A stretch of DNA of 64,000 nt from Datura wrightii (lineage: Eukaryota; Streptophyta; Magnoliopsida; Solanales; Solanaceae), in contig JASDFA010000010.1 of assembly GCA_035772735.1 (NCBI GenBank), positions 100,584,001-100,648,000 of the forward strand, in the 5' to 3' direction. The notes below the pieces were generated by a model, which worked only from the letters and a program-made list of their open reading frames with translations, was not told the DNA's origin and did not search any database. Positions 33,592 through 44,188 of this stretch are shown here, piece after piece (the stretch's first letter is position 1; the number at the start of each line of letters is the position of its first letter). The translations under genes and the position numbers were made by a program.

Positions 33592-34970
33592 ATGTCAGAC
33601 CAGCGACATCCTATCACAGGCCAGAGCTTAGATATTGCAGCAGGGGAAGGCACTAGCAGGATGCCTCACCCTCATTTAGAAACAGCCCGATCAGAGGGCA
33701 CTACAGAGGCATCGTCCCAGCCTTCTCAGCAGTCTCCACCACATCAGGAGCCACTTGGGGCGACACTACCTCCAGCAGTCCTTATACCGACACCTTCCGA
33801 TCAGGAGGTTAGAAGTTCGGTAGTTATGTTAGCACAGATGATGGCTGCTCAGCGTCAGCCGATGTCGTCTACAGTTGTGGAGTCGTCAGGATGGCCCGGT
33901 AGTTCGAGGGTCCGAGAGTTCTTGGCTTTGAATCCCCCACAGTTCACAGGTATGGACCGGACAGAGGACCCTCAAGATTTTCTGGATAAAATGCAGAGAA
34001 TTTTCAGGGTTATGCATGCCATGCCTACAGAATCAGTTGAGTTGGCAGCAATCCAGTTACGGGACATCGCCGTATTATGGTATGAAAGCTGGGAAAGGTC
34101 CCGAGGGAGAGATGTTTCCCCTCCGACCTGGTCCAGATTCTCAGGAGCTTTTCTGGATCACTATTTGCCGTGGGAGATTCGACAGGCCCGGGTAGACCAG
34201 TTCCTACATCTGGAGCAGGGGGCCATGAGTGTTCGGGAATACTCCTTGCGGTTTGATTCTTTGGCTCGGTATGCATTGGCCTTTGTTGATACCATGGCAT
34301 CCAGAGTACACCGCTTCATCATGGGGTTGAATCCAGAATATGTTGAGACTTGTATTATGGCTACACTGCGAGAGGACATGGACATTGCTCGAGTTTAGGC
34401 ATTCGCCCAGAATATTGAGGGCATCAGACAGCGGCATCGGGAGATCAGAAGGGCCAATCAGGAACAGCGCCGCCGGGACAGGCCAGTTGAGTTACAGAGG
34501 GAGGCTCGGGGAGGACCCAGGCCACGATTGTTGGATAGGCCGCCCAGGCCCCCGCCTCCGCCACAGCCGCAGGGGAGTAGATTCAGCCGCAGGGGGCAGT
34601 CAAAGACTGGTAGAGGCTAGCAGATGGAAGATTCACCATTACAGAGGAGGGCGGAGCAGAGTAGGTATACGCTACCGCTCTGCCCTATATGCAGTCGACG
34701 CCATCCTGGAGCATGCAGATATGGCTCCACCGCATCTTATAATTGTGGCCAAGAAGGCCATTTGATGAAAGATTGCCCAGCTAGAGGTTGAGAGGACCGA
34801 GATAGACAGGATAGGGCATCTGTAGGGTCACGAGCCACAGCATCCTCGATAGGGCGCAGGCCCTCAGTTTCAGCAGGCAGGGGTCGGGGCAGATCAGAGG
34901 CCTCCAGTACGGGTGCGGGTCCAAGCCGCACATATCCCTTACCAGGGAGGCAAGATTCAGAAGCGTCACC
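33592..34970 (+). pseudogene. gag: E6 gag
   Basis: ATG at 33592 (MSDQRHPITG) starts a Ser/Pro/Gln-rich N-terminus. A Tekay/Del-type capsid core follows: LNPPQFTGMDRTEDPQDFL, ELAAIQLRDIAVLWYESW, YLPWEIRQARVDQFL, and a QGAMSVREYSLRF segment. The frame stays the same into protease but is broken by stops at 34396 (TAG), about 34618 and about 34790. The zinc knuckle reads SYNCGQEGHLMKDC: the first Cys of CX2CX4HX4C is Ser. Gag and pol appear to be one polyprotein frame, as is usual in this clade. Confidence 0.9.
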
Positions 34971-34977
34971 TGATGTT

Positions 34978-37900
34978 GTGACAGGTATGCTAACTATCTG
35001 CTCACACCCTGCTTATGTATTGATTGATCCAGGGTCTACTTTGTCCTACATTACTCCATTTGTGGAACAAAAGTTTAGTATTGCACCAGAATTATTGCAG
35101 CAGCCCTTTTTAGTATCCACGCCCGTCGGTGACTCTATTGTGGCTAGCAAAATTTACCGAGGGTTTACAGTAGAGGTTGCTGACCGTCAGACCACAGTAG
35201 ATCTGGTCGAGTTAGAAATGATAGACTTCGATGCCATTATGGGTATGGATTGGCTAGTACCGTGCTTTGCCAACGTTGAATGTTAGACCAAGACGGTCCG
35301 ATTCCACTTCCCAGGAGAAGCAGTGCGAGAGTGGAAGGGCAGCACCGCTATGCCAAAAGGTAGGTTTATTTCCTACCTTCAGGTGAGAAAGTTGATATCT
35401 AAGGGATGTATTTACCATCTGGTCAGAGTTCAGGATGTCCTAGCAGGATCTCCGACACTCCAGTCCCTTCCGGTAGTGAATGAATTCCCTGATGTGTTTC
35501 CTGATGAGTTACCTGGTATTCCCCAGAAAGGGAGATAGATTTTGCTATTGACTTGTTACTAGGCACCCAACTGATATCAATTCCTCCTTATCGCATGGCT
35601 TCTGCGGAACTCAGAGAATTAAAGGAGCAGTTGAAAGATTTATTGGATAAAGGTTTTATCAGGCCGAGTACTTCACCGTGGGATGCGCCAGTTTTATTTG
35701 TGAGGAAGAAAGATGGCTCGCTCCGAATGTGCATAGATTATCGGCAATTAAACAAAGTTACAGTAAAGAACAAGTACCCGCTTCCCAGAATTGATGACTT
35801 ATTTGATCAGTTGCAGGGAGCCAGATACTTTTCTAAGATTGACCTGCAGTCCGGATATCACCAGGTTCGAGTACGTGAGAGGAATATTCCTAAGACAACG
35901 TTCAGGACTCGATATGGACATTTTGAATTTCTAGTCATGTCCTTCGGGTTAACGAATGCCCCGGCAGTCTTCATGGACCTGATGAACAGTATTTTCAGAC
36001 CTTTCCTGGACTTGTTCGTGATAGTATTCATTGATGACATTCTGGTGTATTCTCGCTCTGAAGCAGATCACCAGACTCATTTGCGGACAGTGCTCTAGAT
36101 CCTCAGGGACCGCCAATTGTATGCTAAATTTTCTAAGTGTGAATTCTGGCTTAACTCAGTGGCCTTTTTAGGGCATATTGTGTCGGATGCTGGTATACAA
36201 GTTGACAAGCAGAAAATAGAAGCAGTTAAGTCATGGCCTAGGCCTACCACTCCGACTGAAGTTCGTAGTTTTTTGGGGTTGGCAGGATATTACAGGAGGT
36301 TTGTTGAAGGGTTCTCGACCATTGCGGCACCTCTAACCAAATCGACACAGAAAGCAGCAAAGTTTCAGTGGACAGAGGTATGCGAGCAGAGCTTCCAAGA
36401 AATGAAAGACAGATTAACCTCCGCCCCAGTGTTAGCGTTGCCGGAGGGGACAGAAGGTTATTCGGTGTACAGCGATGCATCAGGCGTCGGGTTAGGTTGT
36501 GTGTTGATGCAGCATGGTAAAGTGATTGCATATGCTTCCATACAGCTGAGGAAACACGAAAAGAACTACCCTACCCACGACTTGGAACTAGCCGCAGTGA
36601 TCCACGCCTTGAAGATGTGGAGGCATTACCTGTACGGCGTCCATGTTGATATTTACACAGATCACAAGAGCCTACAGTACATCTTCACTCAGAGGGAGTT
36701 GAATCTATGGCAACGCCACTGGTTGGAGCTGTTAAAAGATTATGATGTGAATATTCTATACTACCCCGGAAAAGCTAATGTAGTGGCAGATGCCCTGAGC
36801 CGTAAGTCAATGGGGAGTTTGGCGTATTTGCGACCCGAGAAGTGGGAGTTAGCTAAAGAAATTCATCAGTTAGCAGGTTTAGCCGTTCGAGTAATGGAAA
36901 CAGAAAATAATAGAGTAGTAATTCAGAATTTTGCTGTGTCATCATTAGTTACAGAGGTAAAAGAACGACAGTACGAGGACCTTGACTTGGTCCAGCTCAG
37001 AGATAGAGTTCAGAAAGGTAAGGAGTCAGATTTCCAAATGACTGAGGATGATGTGCTACGCTGTAAGGGTCGCCTCTGTGTCCCGAATGTTTCAGGGCTT
37101 CGGGGGCGGATCATGCATGAGGTACATTACGCTCGCTATTCCCTCCATCCAGGAGCGATGAAAATGTACCACGACATCAGAGACATCTACTGGTGGCCAG
37201 GTATGAAAGCTGAGATAGCTGAATTTGTATCTAGATGCTCTAACTGTCAGCAGGTGAAAGCGGAGCACCAGAAGCCGGGCGGTCTGACGCAAGATATAAC
37301 GGTGCCTACCTGGAAATGGGAAACGATAAACATGGATTTTGTAATAGGGTTACCCCGTACCAGACGCAGAAATGATTCCATTTGGGTAATAGTTGACAGG
37401 CTGACAAAATCAGCTCATTTCCTGCCAGTGAAGGTGGCCTTCTCGACTGAGGATTATGCCGAATTATATATCAGAGAAATAGTTAGATTGCATGGAGTGC
37501 CGGTATCCATCATTTCAGATAGGGGAGCACAATTTACAGCTAGATTTTGGCAGTCGTTCCAGAGGGGTTTGGGAACGCAAATCAATTTGAGTACAGCATT
37601 CCACCCCCAGACAGATGGGCAAGCTGAGCGGACTATCCAAACACTCGAAGATATGCTACGAGCGTGTGTGCTAGATTTTGGGGGTAGCTGGAATGAGCAT
37701 CTTTCGTTGATTGAATTTGCTTATAATAACAGTTATCATTCATCTATCCAGATGGCGCCCTTTGAAGCATTATATGGGCGAAAATGTAGATCGTCGGTGG
37801 GCTGGTTTGAAGTGGGGGAATCAGCATTGGTTGGCCCAGACATTGTTCGGCAGTCAGAGGAAAAGATGAAGCTTATCCGAGAACGTTTACTGACTACTCA

Positions 37901-38374
37901 GAGCCACCAGAATTCTTATGCAGATATGCGGCGCAGAAATCTAGAATTTGCGGTAAATGACTGGGTATATCTGAAAGTGTCTCCGATGAAAGGGGTGATG
38001 AGATTTGGCAAGAAAGGCAAGCTTAGCCCGAGATTCATTGGGCCATATTAGATTCGGCGAAGAATAGTTGAGTTGCATACGAATTGAACTTGCCTCCGGA
38101 GTTAGAATCTGTTCACCCAGTATTCCATGTCTCTATGTTGAGGAAGTTCGTAGGAGACCCTTCTACAATAGTTCTCGTTCAGGATGTCCAGGTCACAGAA
38201 GAGTTAGCATATGAAGAGGTTCCAGTAGCTATTTTAGACAGACAGATTCGCAGGTTGAGGACTAAAGATGTTGCGTCTGTCAAAGTATTGTGGCGTAACA
38301 GGAACCGTGAGGAAATGATGTGGGAAGCTGAAGAAGATATGAAAGCTAGGTACCCTCACCTATTCCAGGCCTAG
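34978..38374 (+). pseudogene. pol: E6 pol: protease, RT, RNase H, integrase, chromodomain
   Basis: Protease: VLIDPGSTLSYI, Asp intact. A stop falls at 35284 and a frameshift near 35530. RT runs 35560-36120 with FIDD at 36027-36038 and a TAG at 36096. RNase H is about 36460-36810 (YSDASGVGLG, ending NVVADALSRK). Integrase has its zinc-binding H/C set (37112-37250), then catalytic Asp 37335, Asp 37518 (SDRGAQF) and Glu 37626 (QAERT), all present. GPY/F (KLSPRFIGPY) is followed by TAG 38049 and a frameshift. The chromodomain (about 38225-38370) ends KARYPHLFQA. Every catalytic residue I can place is intact; only stops and shifts break the gene. Confidence 0.93.
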
Positions 38375-38603
38375 TCAGGCGACAGGTATGTCCGTATTAT
38401 TGCTTATGTAGTATCTTATAGTTGTATATGTATAAGTGAGAAAGATTGATACTTAGCCATCCAGTGAATCCTAAAGTATTGCATACAGTACCTATATTGG
38501 ACTTTTCTGTATTTCAGGTTTTGGGTATAGTCCATATTACAGGGGAGACTCTGGCGAAATTTTTCTAAACAAGTAAGTTAAGTAGTCCTCTAGATAGCAG
38601 TAT

Positions 38604-38638
38604 ACATTCGAGGACGAATGTTCTTACGGGGGGGAGAA
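38604..38638 (+). promoter_or_regulatory. E6 AGGA hairpin and polypurine tract
   Basis: ACATTCG (38604-38610), AGGA, CGAATGT (38615-38621) form a perfect 7-bp stem. GGGGGGGAGAA then abuts the 3' LTR at 38639. Confidence 0.82.
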
Positions 38639-41226
38639 TGTTATACCCCGTAGGATTCCCGGCACCTAGATGACCTATTCGCACGTTGTTTAAGCATATT
38701 TGAAGGCCATACATGCTAGAGAAAGGCCCGGGAAAAAGATCGGACGAGAAACCTATCGAACCATCGTGGAAGGAGCCGAGGCAGAGCCCCTCCACGATGG
38801 CAGCGTGTCACGGAGGTGAAGCCTCCGCGTTGGCTCCGTGACACGTTGGCCTTGTCCAGGCCCAAGTATATAAAGCCCCACTTCGGTTTTAAATTCATTA
38901 CAACTTATAATTTCCAGTGAAATAGAGAGGAAACAGCAGAGAAGAGAAAAGGACGAAGGGGGTAATATAATTTTCATCCGATTACGCTGCTAAACGTTGT
39001 CCAAACTCAAATTAACCCCAGATACTGAGGTATTTAGCAGCAGAGAGCATTCCTACGGATTTAGTTTCATGAAATACGGCCGACGAATCGTCGAGCTACC
39101 GAGCTAAGGTAAGTAGAATTGCTCCAAACTAGTGTCTATGTGTTTCTAGCGGTGAAGTGAATATTTCTCTCTTCTGGACCTTTGAAAAATAGTGAGTTTT
39201 CGACCGTCTTTCGATAAGCCTAAGTTTAGGCTATAATTACATCGAAGTGACGTTGTTCATTTAAAATAAAGTTATATTTGGTATTAATTGATACATATAT
39301 GAATGCAGTTGGGAGGAATAGCTGAAATACCGACCAAGCTACGCCAGTTAGTCAGGAAATCAGAAACGAAGGTATGTAAAGCTAGTTTCCTCAGCAAGTT
39401 AGTAATCTCGATATAGTAAAGTATTATAAAGGCCAGTAGAATGTTCAAAAATCATGTGTTGTGTTTATTACGAATGTTGGTACAATATTAGAAGCATCAG
39501 GTTATAATTAGCACGAAACTTGTTAGCACGATATAGATTCTAATACAAGTGTTAGGAACTGCACAGCATGCTCAGTATATGATGTAGTACAAAATGTCAA
39601 GATATTATCGTATTCAGTTGAAACCCAGTAAAGCAATGTAATATCTGTAAGACATCTCAGAAGTAGAATGATAGGTTAAAATGAAGTTTAGAAAGCATAT
39701 TATAAATAGCAAATCATGTTACTATAGAAACTCAGCATACAGCATGGTTTTCAACAGAAAGACTATATCTTGTCCAGTATTAGACTCAGTACGGTATGGC
39801 AGAAGATTATATATTATATATGCATACTATTGTCAGTCTCAGCATGTGTTAAGTATGTAAGTATTACTATTACTAGCTCAGCATATAGTATGTACAAATA
39901 CTTTACTACTATTAGCTTCAGTATATAGGATATGCAGATAGTATTACCAGTTGAGACCGTTGTATTGTTTTGGGGTTGGATTACCTAGCATCCATGACCG
40001 CCCCAGGGTTAATAGCTGTATCGACTCGTCCGCCAGAGGACGAGGATACGTCGCTCTACGGAGTGGCATGCCGTCCCACAGGGGACAAAGATGGGATGCC
40101 AGTTTTCCCCATATTGTGCCTTGATCGGCCCTTACACACGCCTGTCGAGCGGATACGCCCGGGTGTTGATTCAGGAGTCCTCCGGACTCAGATGCAGTTA
40201 TAGTCAGGGGCTCAGCGAGCCCAAGTGCATACCTAGGGGACCGGCAGGATGCTTATAGCGATTATAGGAGATGGGATGACCGGGGTAGGGGTATAGATTC
40301 TGTGCTGGTTGTACCTCCCGGCTTATGGGGGCCGGGTAAGGTTTGTGTGTGCTATATTATGTTATGTTATGTTTTGCCATGTTACATTAGACACGAGTAG
40401 TTCGGCAGTAGAACAATATGTCTCCAGGTATGACTCCTACTCCTTCCAGTATAATTAAGAGAAGGTATGACTTACATTATCAGACAGTTAATCTATTCCT
40501 TCCTACTGCAGTTTCATCAGTTGTATTGTTGTTTTCAGATATTTCATTCAGTTATTGCTTTACATACTCAGTACCAGTGGTACTGATGCCCGGCGGGGCG
40601 CTGCATTACTTGCCTGCAGGTACTCATAGATGAGGAGGCGATCCCTCGTGATTCCTGTCAGCGATCGAATATTCAGCTCCTGTCATCCGGAGACTGAATT
40701 CCAGAGGTGTATTTTGTTTTCTTTTGTTGTACAGTATGGGTAGGTCGGGGCCCTATCCCGATCATTTCTATTGTTATTCCTAGAGGCTTGCAGTCTGTAT
40801 ATATTTCCCTGTGGTCAGATGAGCCGGTCGTGTGAGGCCGTGCAGTTGTTTAGCTGTTAGTACTTCTGTTTCCTTTATGTTGGCCCTGTGGGGCCATAGT
40901 TTGACAGTAGTGGTGACCTTGCCGGTCACATAGCTTTCCAGTATTTCATTGTTGAGTTACAGATAACTAGACAGCATGGTGGCCTTGTCGGCCCGCATAG
41001 GTTTCCCTATATTGATATGTTTCTGGTTAGCTGTCAGCACAGGTACAAGTGACTATAGGCCTAGTCGGCCGGAGGCTGTATTTACAGCCGTCATATAGCC
41101 CGTTGTTTCCCTGAATCTGAGTTAGAGCCAGCCAAGTACCAGATGTGCTCAGGCTCAGCAGTCTAGCAGTTCAGATCCTAGCAGGGCACCAGGTGCCAGT
41201 CATACCCCCCAAGGCGGGGTGTGACA
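38639..41226 (+). repeat. E6 3' LTR
   Basis: 2588 bp, collinear with the 5' copy at an offset of 7848. Dyads are CCATCGTGGA (38761-38770) with TCCACGATGG (38791-38800), and CGTGTCACGGAG (38804-38815) with CTCCGTGACACG (38834-38845). TATATAAAG is at 38867-38875. The outer dyad differs from the 5' LTR by one paired change. Confidence 0.95.
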
Positions 41227-42115
41227 TGAACTCCAAGTTTCTACGCTGCATATCCGCGTAAGACTTTTGGCGGCTCTGAGCTGTCAGCAGACGTTCTTTG
41301 ATAAGCTTCACTTTCTCTTCTAATTGATGAATTATACCTGGCCCAATTAACCCTGATTCTCCACTTTGAACCAACCAACTGGGGACCTACATTTTTGCCC
41401 GTGTAAAGCCTCATAAAACGCCATTTGAATTGCTGAATGGTAACTGTTATTGTAGGCAAACTCAATGAGCGGTAAGTGTTCATCCCAGCTACCTTCAAAA
41501 TCCAGCATACACACTCGTAACATATCCTTGAGTGTTTGAATCGTATATTCGGTCTGCCCATCTGTCTGAGGGTGGAATGTTGTACTTAGATTAACCGGGG
41601 TTCCTAAACCTCTCTAGAAAGACTACCAGAATCTAACTGTGAATTGTGCTCCCCTGTCATAAATGATAGATACTGGGACACCATGTAATCTGACTATTTA
41701 TCTGATATATAATTTATCATAGTCCTCGGCTGAGAAAGTATCCCTAACTGGCAGAAACTGAGCTGACTTTGTCAACCTATCAACGATGACCAAGATAGAA
41801 TCAAATTTACGCCTGGTACGAGGTAACCCTGTCATAAAGTCCATATTAATCGCCTCCCATTTCCACATAGGCACTGTTATTTCTTGTGTCAGTCCACAAA
41901 CTTTCTGATGTTCGGCTTTCACCTGTTGGCAATTAGGACATTGAGCTATAAATTCTACTGTCTCCTTTTTCATTCTCGGCCACCAGTAAATCTCTTTTAT
42001 ATCATGATACATCTTTTTTGAACTCAGATGAAGCGAGTAACGGGAATAATGCACCTCGCCCATAATTTTCTAGCTAAGTCCTGCCGTATCTGGAACACAG
42101 AGGCGATCCCTATAT
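41227..42115 (-). pseudogene. pol: E5 integrase, first part
   Basis: Reads leftward from a zinc-binding region (MGEVHYSRYSLHLSS, CPNCQQVKAEHQK) through INMDFMTGLPRTRRKFDSI, with the first Asp intact. The rest of the core is frameshifted but similar to E6 by nucleotide, down to the QKSYADMQRRNLEF segment at 41227, where E6 interrupts. Several stops and at least three frame changes occur. Confidence 0.85.
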
Positions 42116-42620
42116 CTCAAAACTCCGTCTTCAGTTATGTTAAGGAAGCTTCTCCCTGACAATATGATAAATGCATCCCTTTGCTATCAATTTTCTCGCC
42201 TGAAGATAGGAAATAAACCTACCTTTTGGCGTAGGCGCACTACCTTTCCACTCCCGTACTGCCTCCCAAACAATCATGGTCCAACATTCTACATTGGCAT
42301 AACATGGAGCTAGTCAATCCATACCCATAATTGCATCAAAATCAACCATCTCTAATTCTACCAAATCTGCTAAAGTCTGGCGACGAACAACCCCTACTGT
42401 ACACCCTCGGTAAACCCTTATAGCTATAATGGAATCACCGACGGAGTAGACACTGAAAAAGGTCGCCAAAGCAATTATGGCGTAATACCAAACTTTTGAG
42501 CCACTAAGGGGTAACATAAGATAAAGTGGAACCTGGGTCTATCAAAGCATATACAGAATGAGAGCAAATGTCCAGCATACCTGTCACAACATCCGGCGAT
42601 GACTCTGACTCCTGTCGCCC
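42116..42620 (-). pseudogene. pol: E5 protease, fused to integrase by deletion of RT/RNase H
   Basis: ALIDPGSTLSYVTP (42504-42560) keeps the catalytic Asp. VDFDAIMGMD and KGRFISYLQARKLIAKGCIYH follow. Directly after the IYHIVR segment, near 42135-42180, the sequence changes to the FEI-GSPLCS-type start of integrase. In E6 these two points are about 1.6 kb apart, with RT and RNase H between them. Confidence 0.85.
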
Positions 42621-42629
42621 CGGTAAAGC

Positions 42630-43975
42630 ATATGTATGATCTGGATCGGTACCTAAATTAGAAGCCCCTGACCTACATCGGCCTCTTCCGGCTAGAGCTG
42701 AGGGTCTGCGCACTTCTGGAGATGTTGGGGCATGTGACACCACTGAAGATTTGCCCTGTCGGTCCCGATCACTCTGACCTCGATCCGGACAGTCCCTCAT
42801 CTGAGGACCTTCTTGTCCACATGCATAACAGGTCATAGAACCATACCTGCATGCCCCAGAATGATGTCGACTGCAAATAGGGCAAAGTGGTACAGTAAAT
42901 CTACTCTGCTCTGAACCCCTCTGTTGTTGTGATCCTGCTGACAGTGAATTCTCGCCGAGCCCTGGCTACCCCTGATGACCAAACTCGCTCCCCTACTATT
43001 GTTGTGGAGGTGGGGGTCTAGGTGGTCTGTCTGATAATCGTGGTCTGGGTCCACCCTGGGACTCGGTCTGTATATCACTAGGTCTACTCCTGTGACGCTG
43101 CTCCTGACGTGCCCTCTCTATCCCTCACTACCGCTGCCGGATCCCCTCAATGTTCTGGTAAAATTCCTATACACGAGCAATATCCATGTCCTCTCACAAG
43201 GTAGCTGTGATACAAGTCTCTACATATTCTGGATTCAACCCCATGATAAACCGGTGCACCTTGGCTGGCATGGTATCTACAAAGGTCGGTGCATATCGGG
43301 CCAAGGAATCAAACCTCATAGCATATTCTCGAACACTCATCGAACCCCGCTACAAATGCAAAAATTGATCTACCCTGGCCTGGTAGATCTCCCGTGGCAG
43401 ATAATGGTCTAAGAAGGCCTCGGAGAAACTGGGCCAAGTCATAGGAGAAACATCTCTGCCTCGGGACCTCTCCCAACTCTCGTACCATAGTACCACAATG
43501 TCTCGCAACTGAAGTACTGCTAATTCCACTGATTCTGCGGGGGTGGCATGCATTACCCTAAAAATTCACTGCAACTGGTCTAGAAAATCTTGAGGGTCCT
43601 TGTCCCGATCTGTCCCTGTGAATTCTGGACTCAGTGCAAGGAACTCTTGGACCCTCGAGCTACCATACCCTCCTGAAGATTCTACAACTACCAGTACTAC
43701 AGGTTGATGTTGTGCGGCCATCATCTGAGTTAACATAACAACAGCACTCCTAACCTCCTGATCAGATGGTACGGGTATAGAAACCGCTGGAGGTGGTGCC
43801 GTCACATTTCCCGCCCCGAGCGGCTCCTAACGTGGTGAAGAGTGTTGGGGAGACTGAGATGAAGCCTCACTGTCGCCCTCAGACCGGGCTGACTCTGGCT
43901 GAGGCACCCTGCTAGTTCCCTCTCCTACGCTACATCCCATCTCCTGCCAGTCGTAGGGTGTCGTGGGTTTGCCAT
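42630..43975 (-). pseudogene. gag: E5 gag
   Basis: ATG at 43975 gives MANPRHPTTG, parallel to E6, then a stop at about 43928. The capsid core reads SPEFTGTDRDKDPQDFLDQL, ELAVLQLRDIVVLWYESW and DHYLPREIYQARVDQFL, with stops at 43566 and 43350. The zinc knuckle CYACGQEGPQMRDC has Pro in place of the zinc-binding His. Confidence 0.86.
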
Positions 43976-44175
43976 TTCTCTGTAGATAGAAGAATATGGT
44001 AAGCTTAGGGATTCAACCCTATACCGTACAGCTCTATAGCATGACTGGATAAGAAGAAAGAGTTACCATACTATCATGCCTCGCAGCCTCCTGCCTATAG
44101 TATGTGGTGCATAACACATCCATAGACAATACTCTATTTAGCACGGCTTGCAGACTCCCTGGGATACGACCTGCT

Positions 44176-44187
44176 CTGATACAAAGT
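44176..44187 (-). other. E5 primer binding site (tRNA-iMet)
   Basis: On the minus strand TTGTATCAGAGC, one base off the standard site, adjoins the 5' LTR at 44189. Confidence 0.82.
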
Positions 44188-44188
44188 T

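Larger units (their letters stand above)
30791..41226 (+). mobile_element. E6: chromovirus (Tekay/Del-like), nested in E5
   Basis: 10436 bp with two LTRs of exactly 2588 bp, tRNA-iMet primer site, full gag-pol order, polypurine tract and TSD. In the first 243 bases the LTRs differ at 9 positions by my count. It is the most complete element here, with all domains present, but about six stops and two frameshifts make it inactive as read. Confidence 0.95.
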
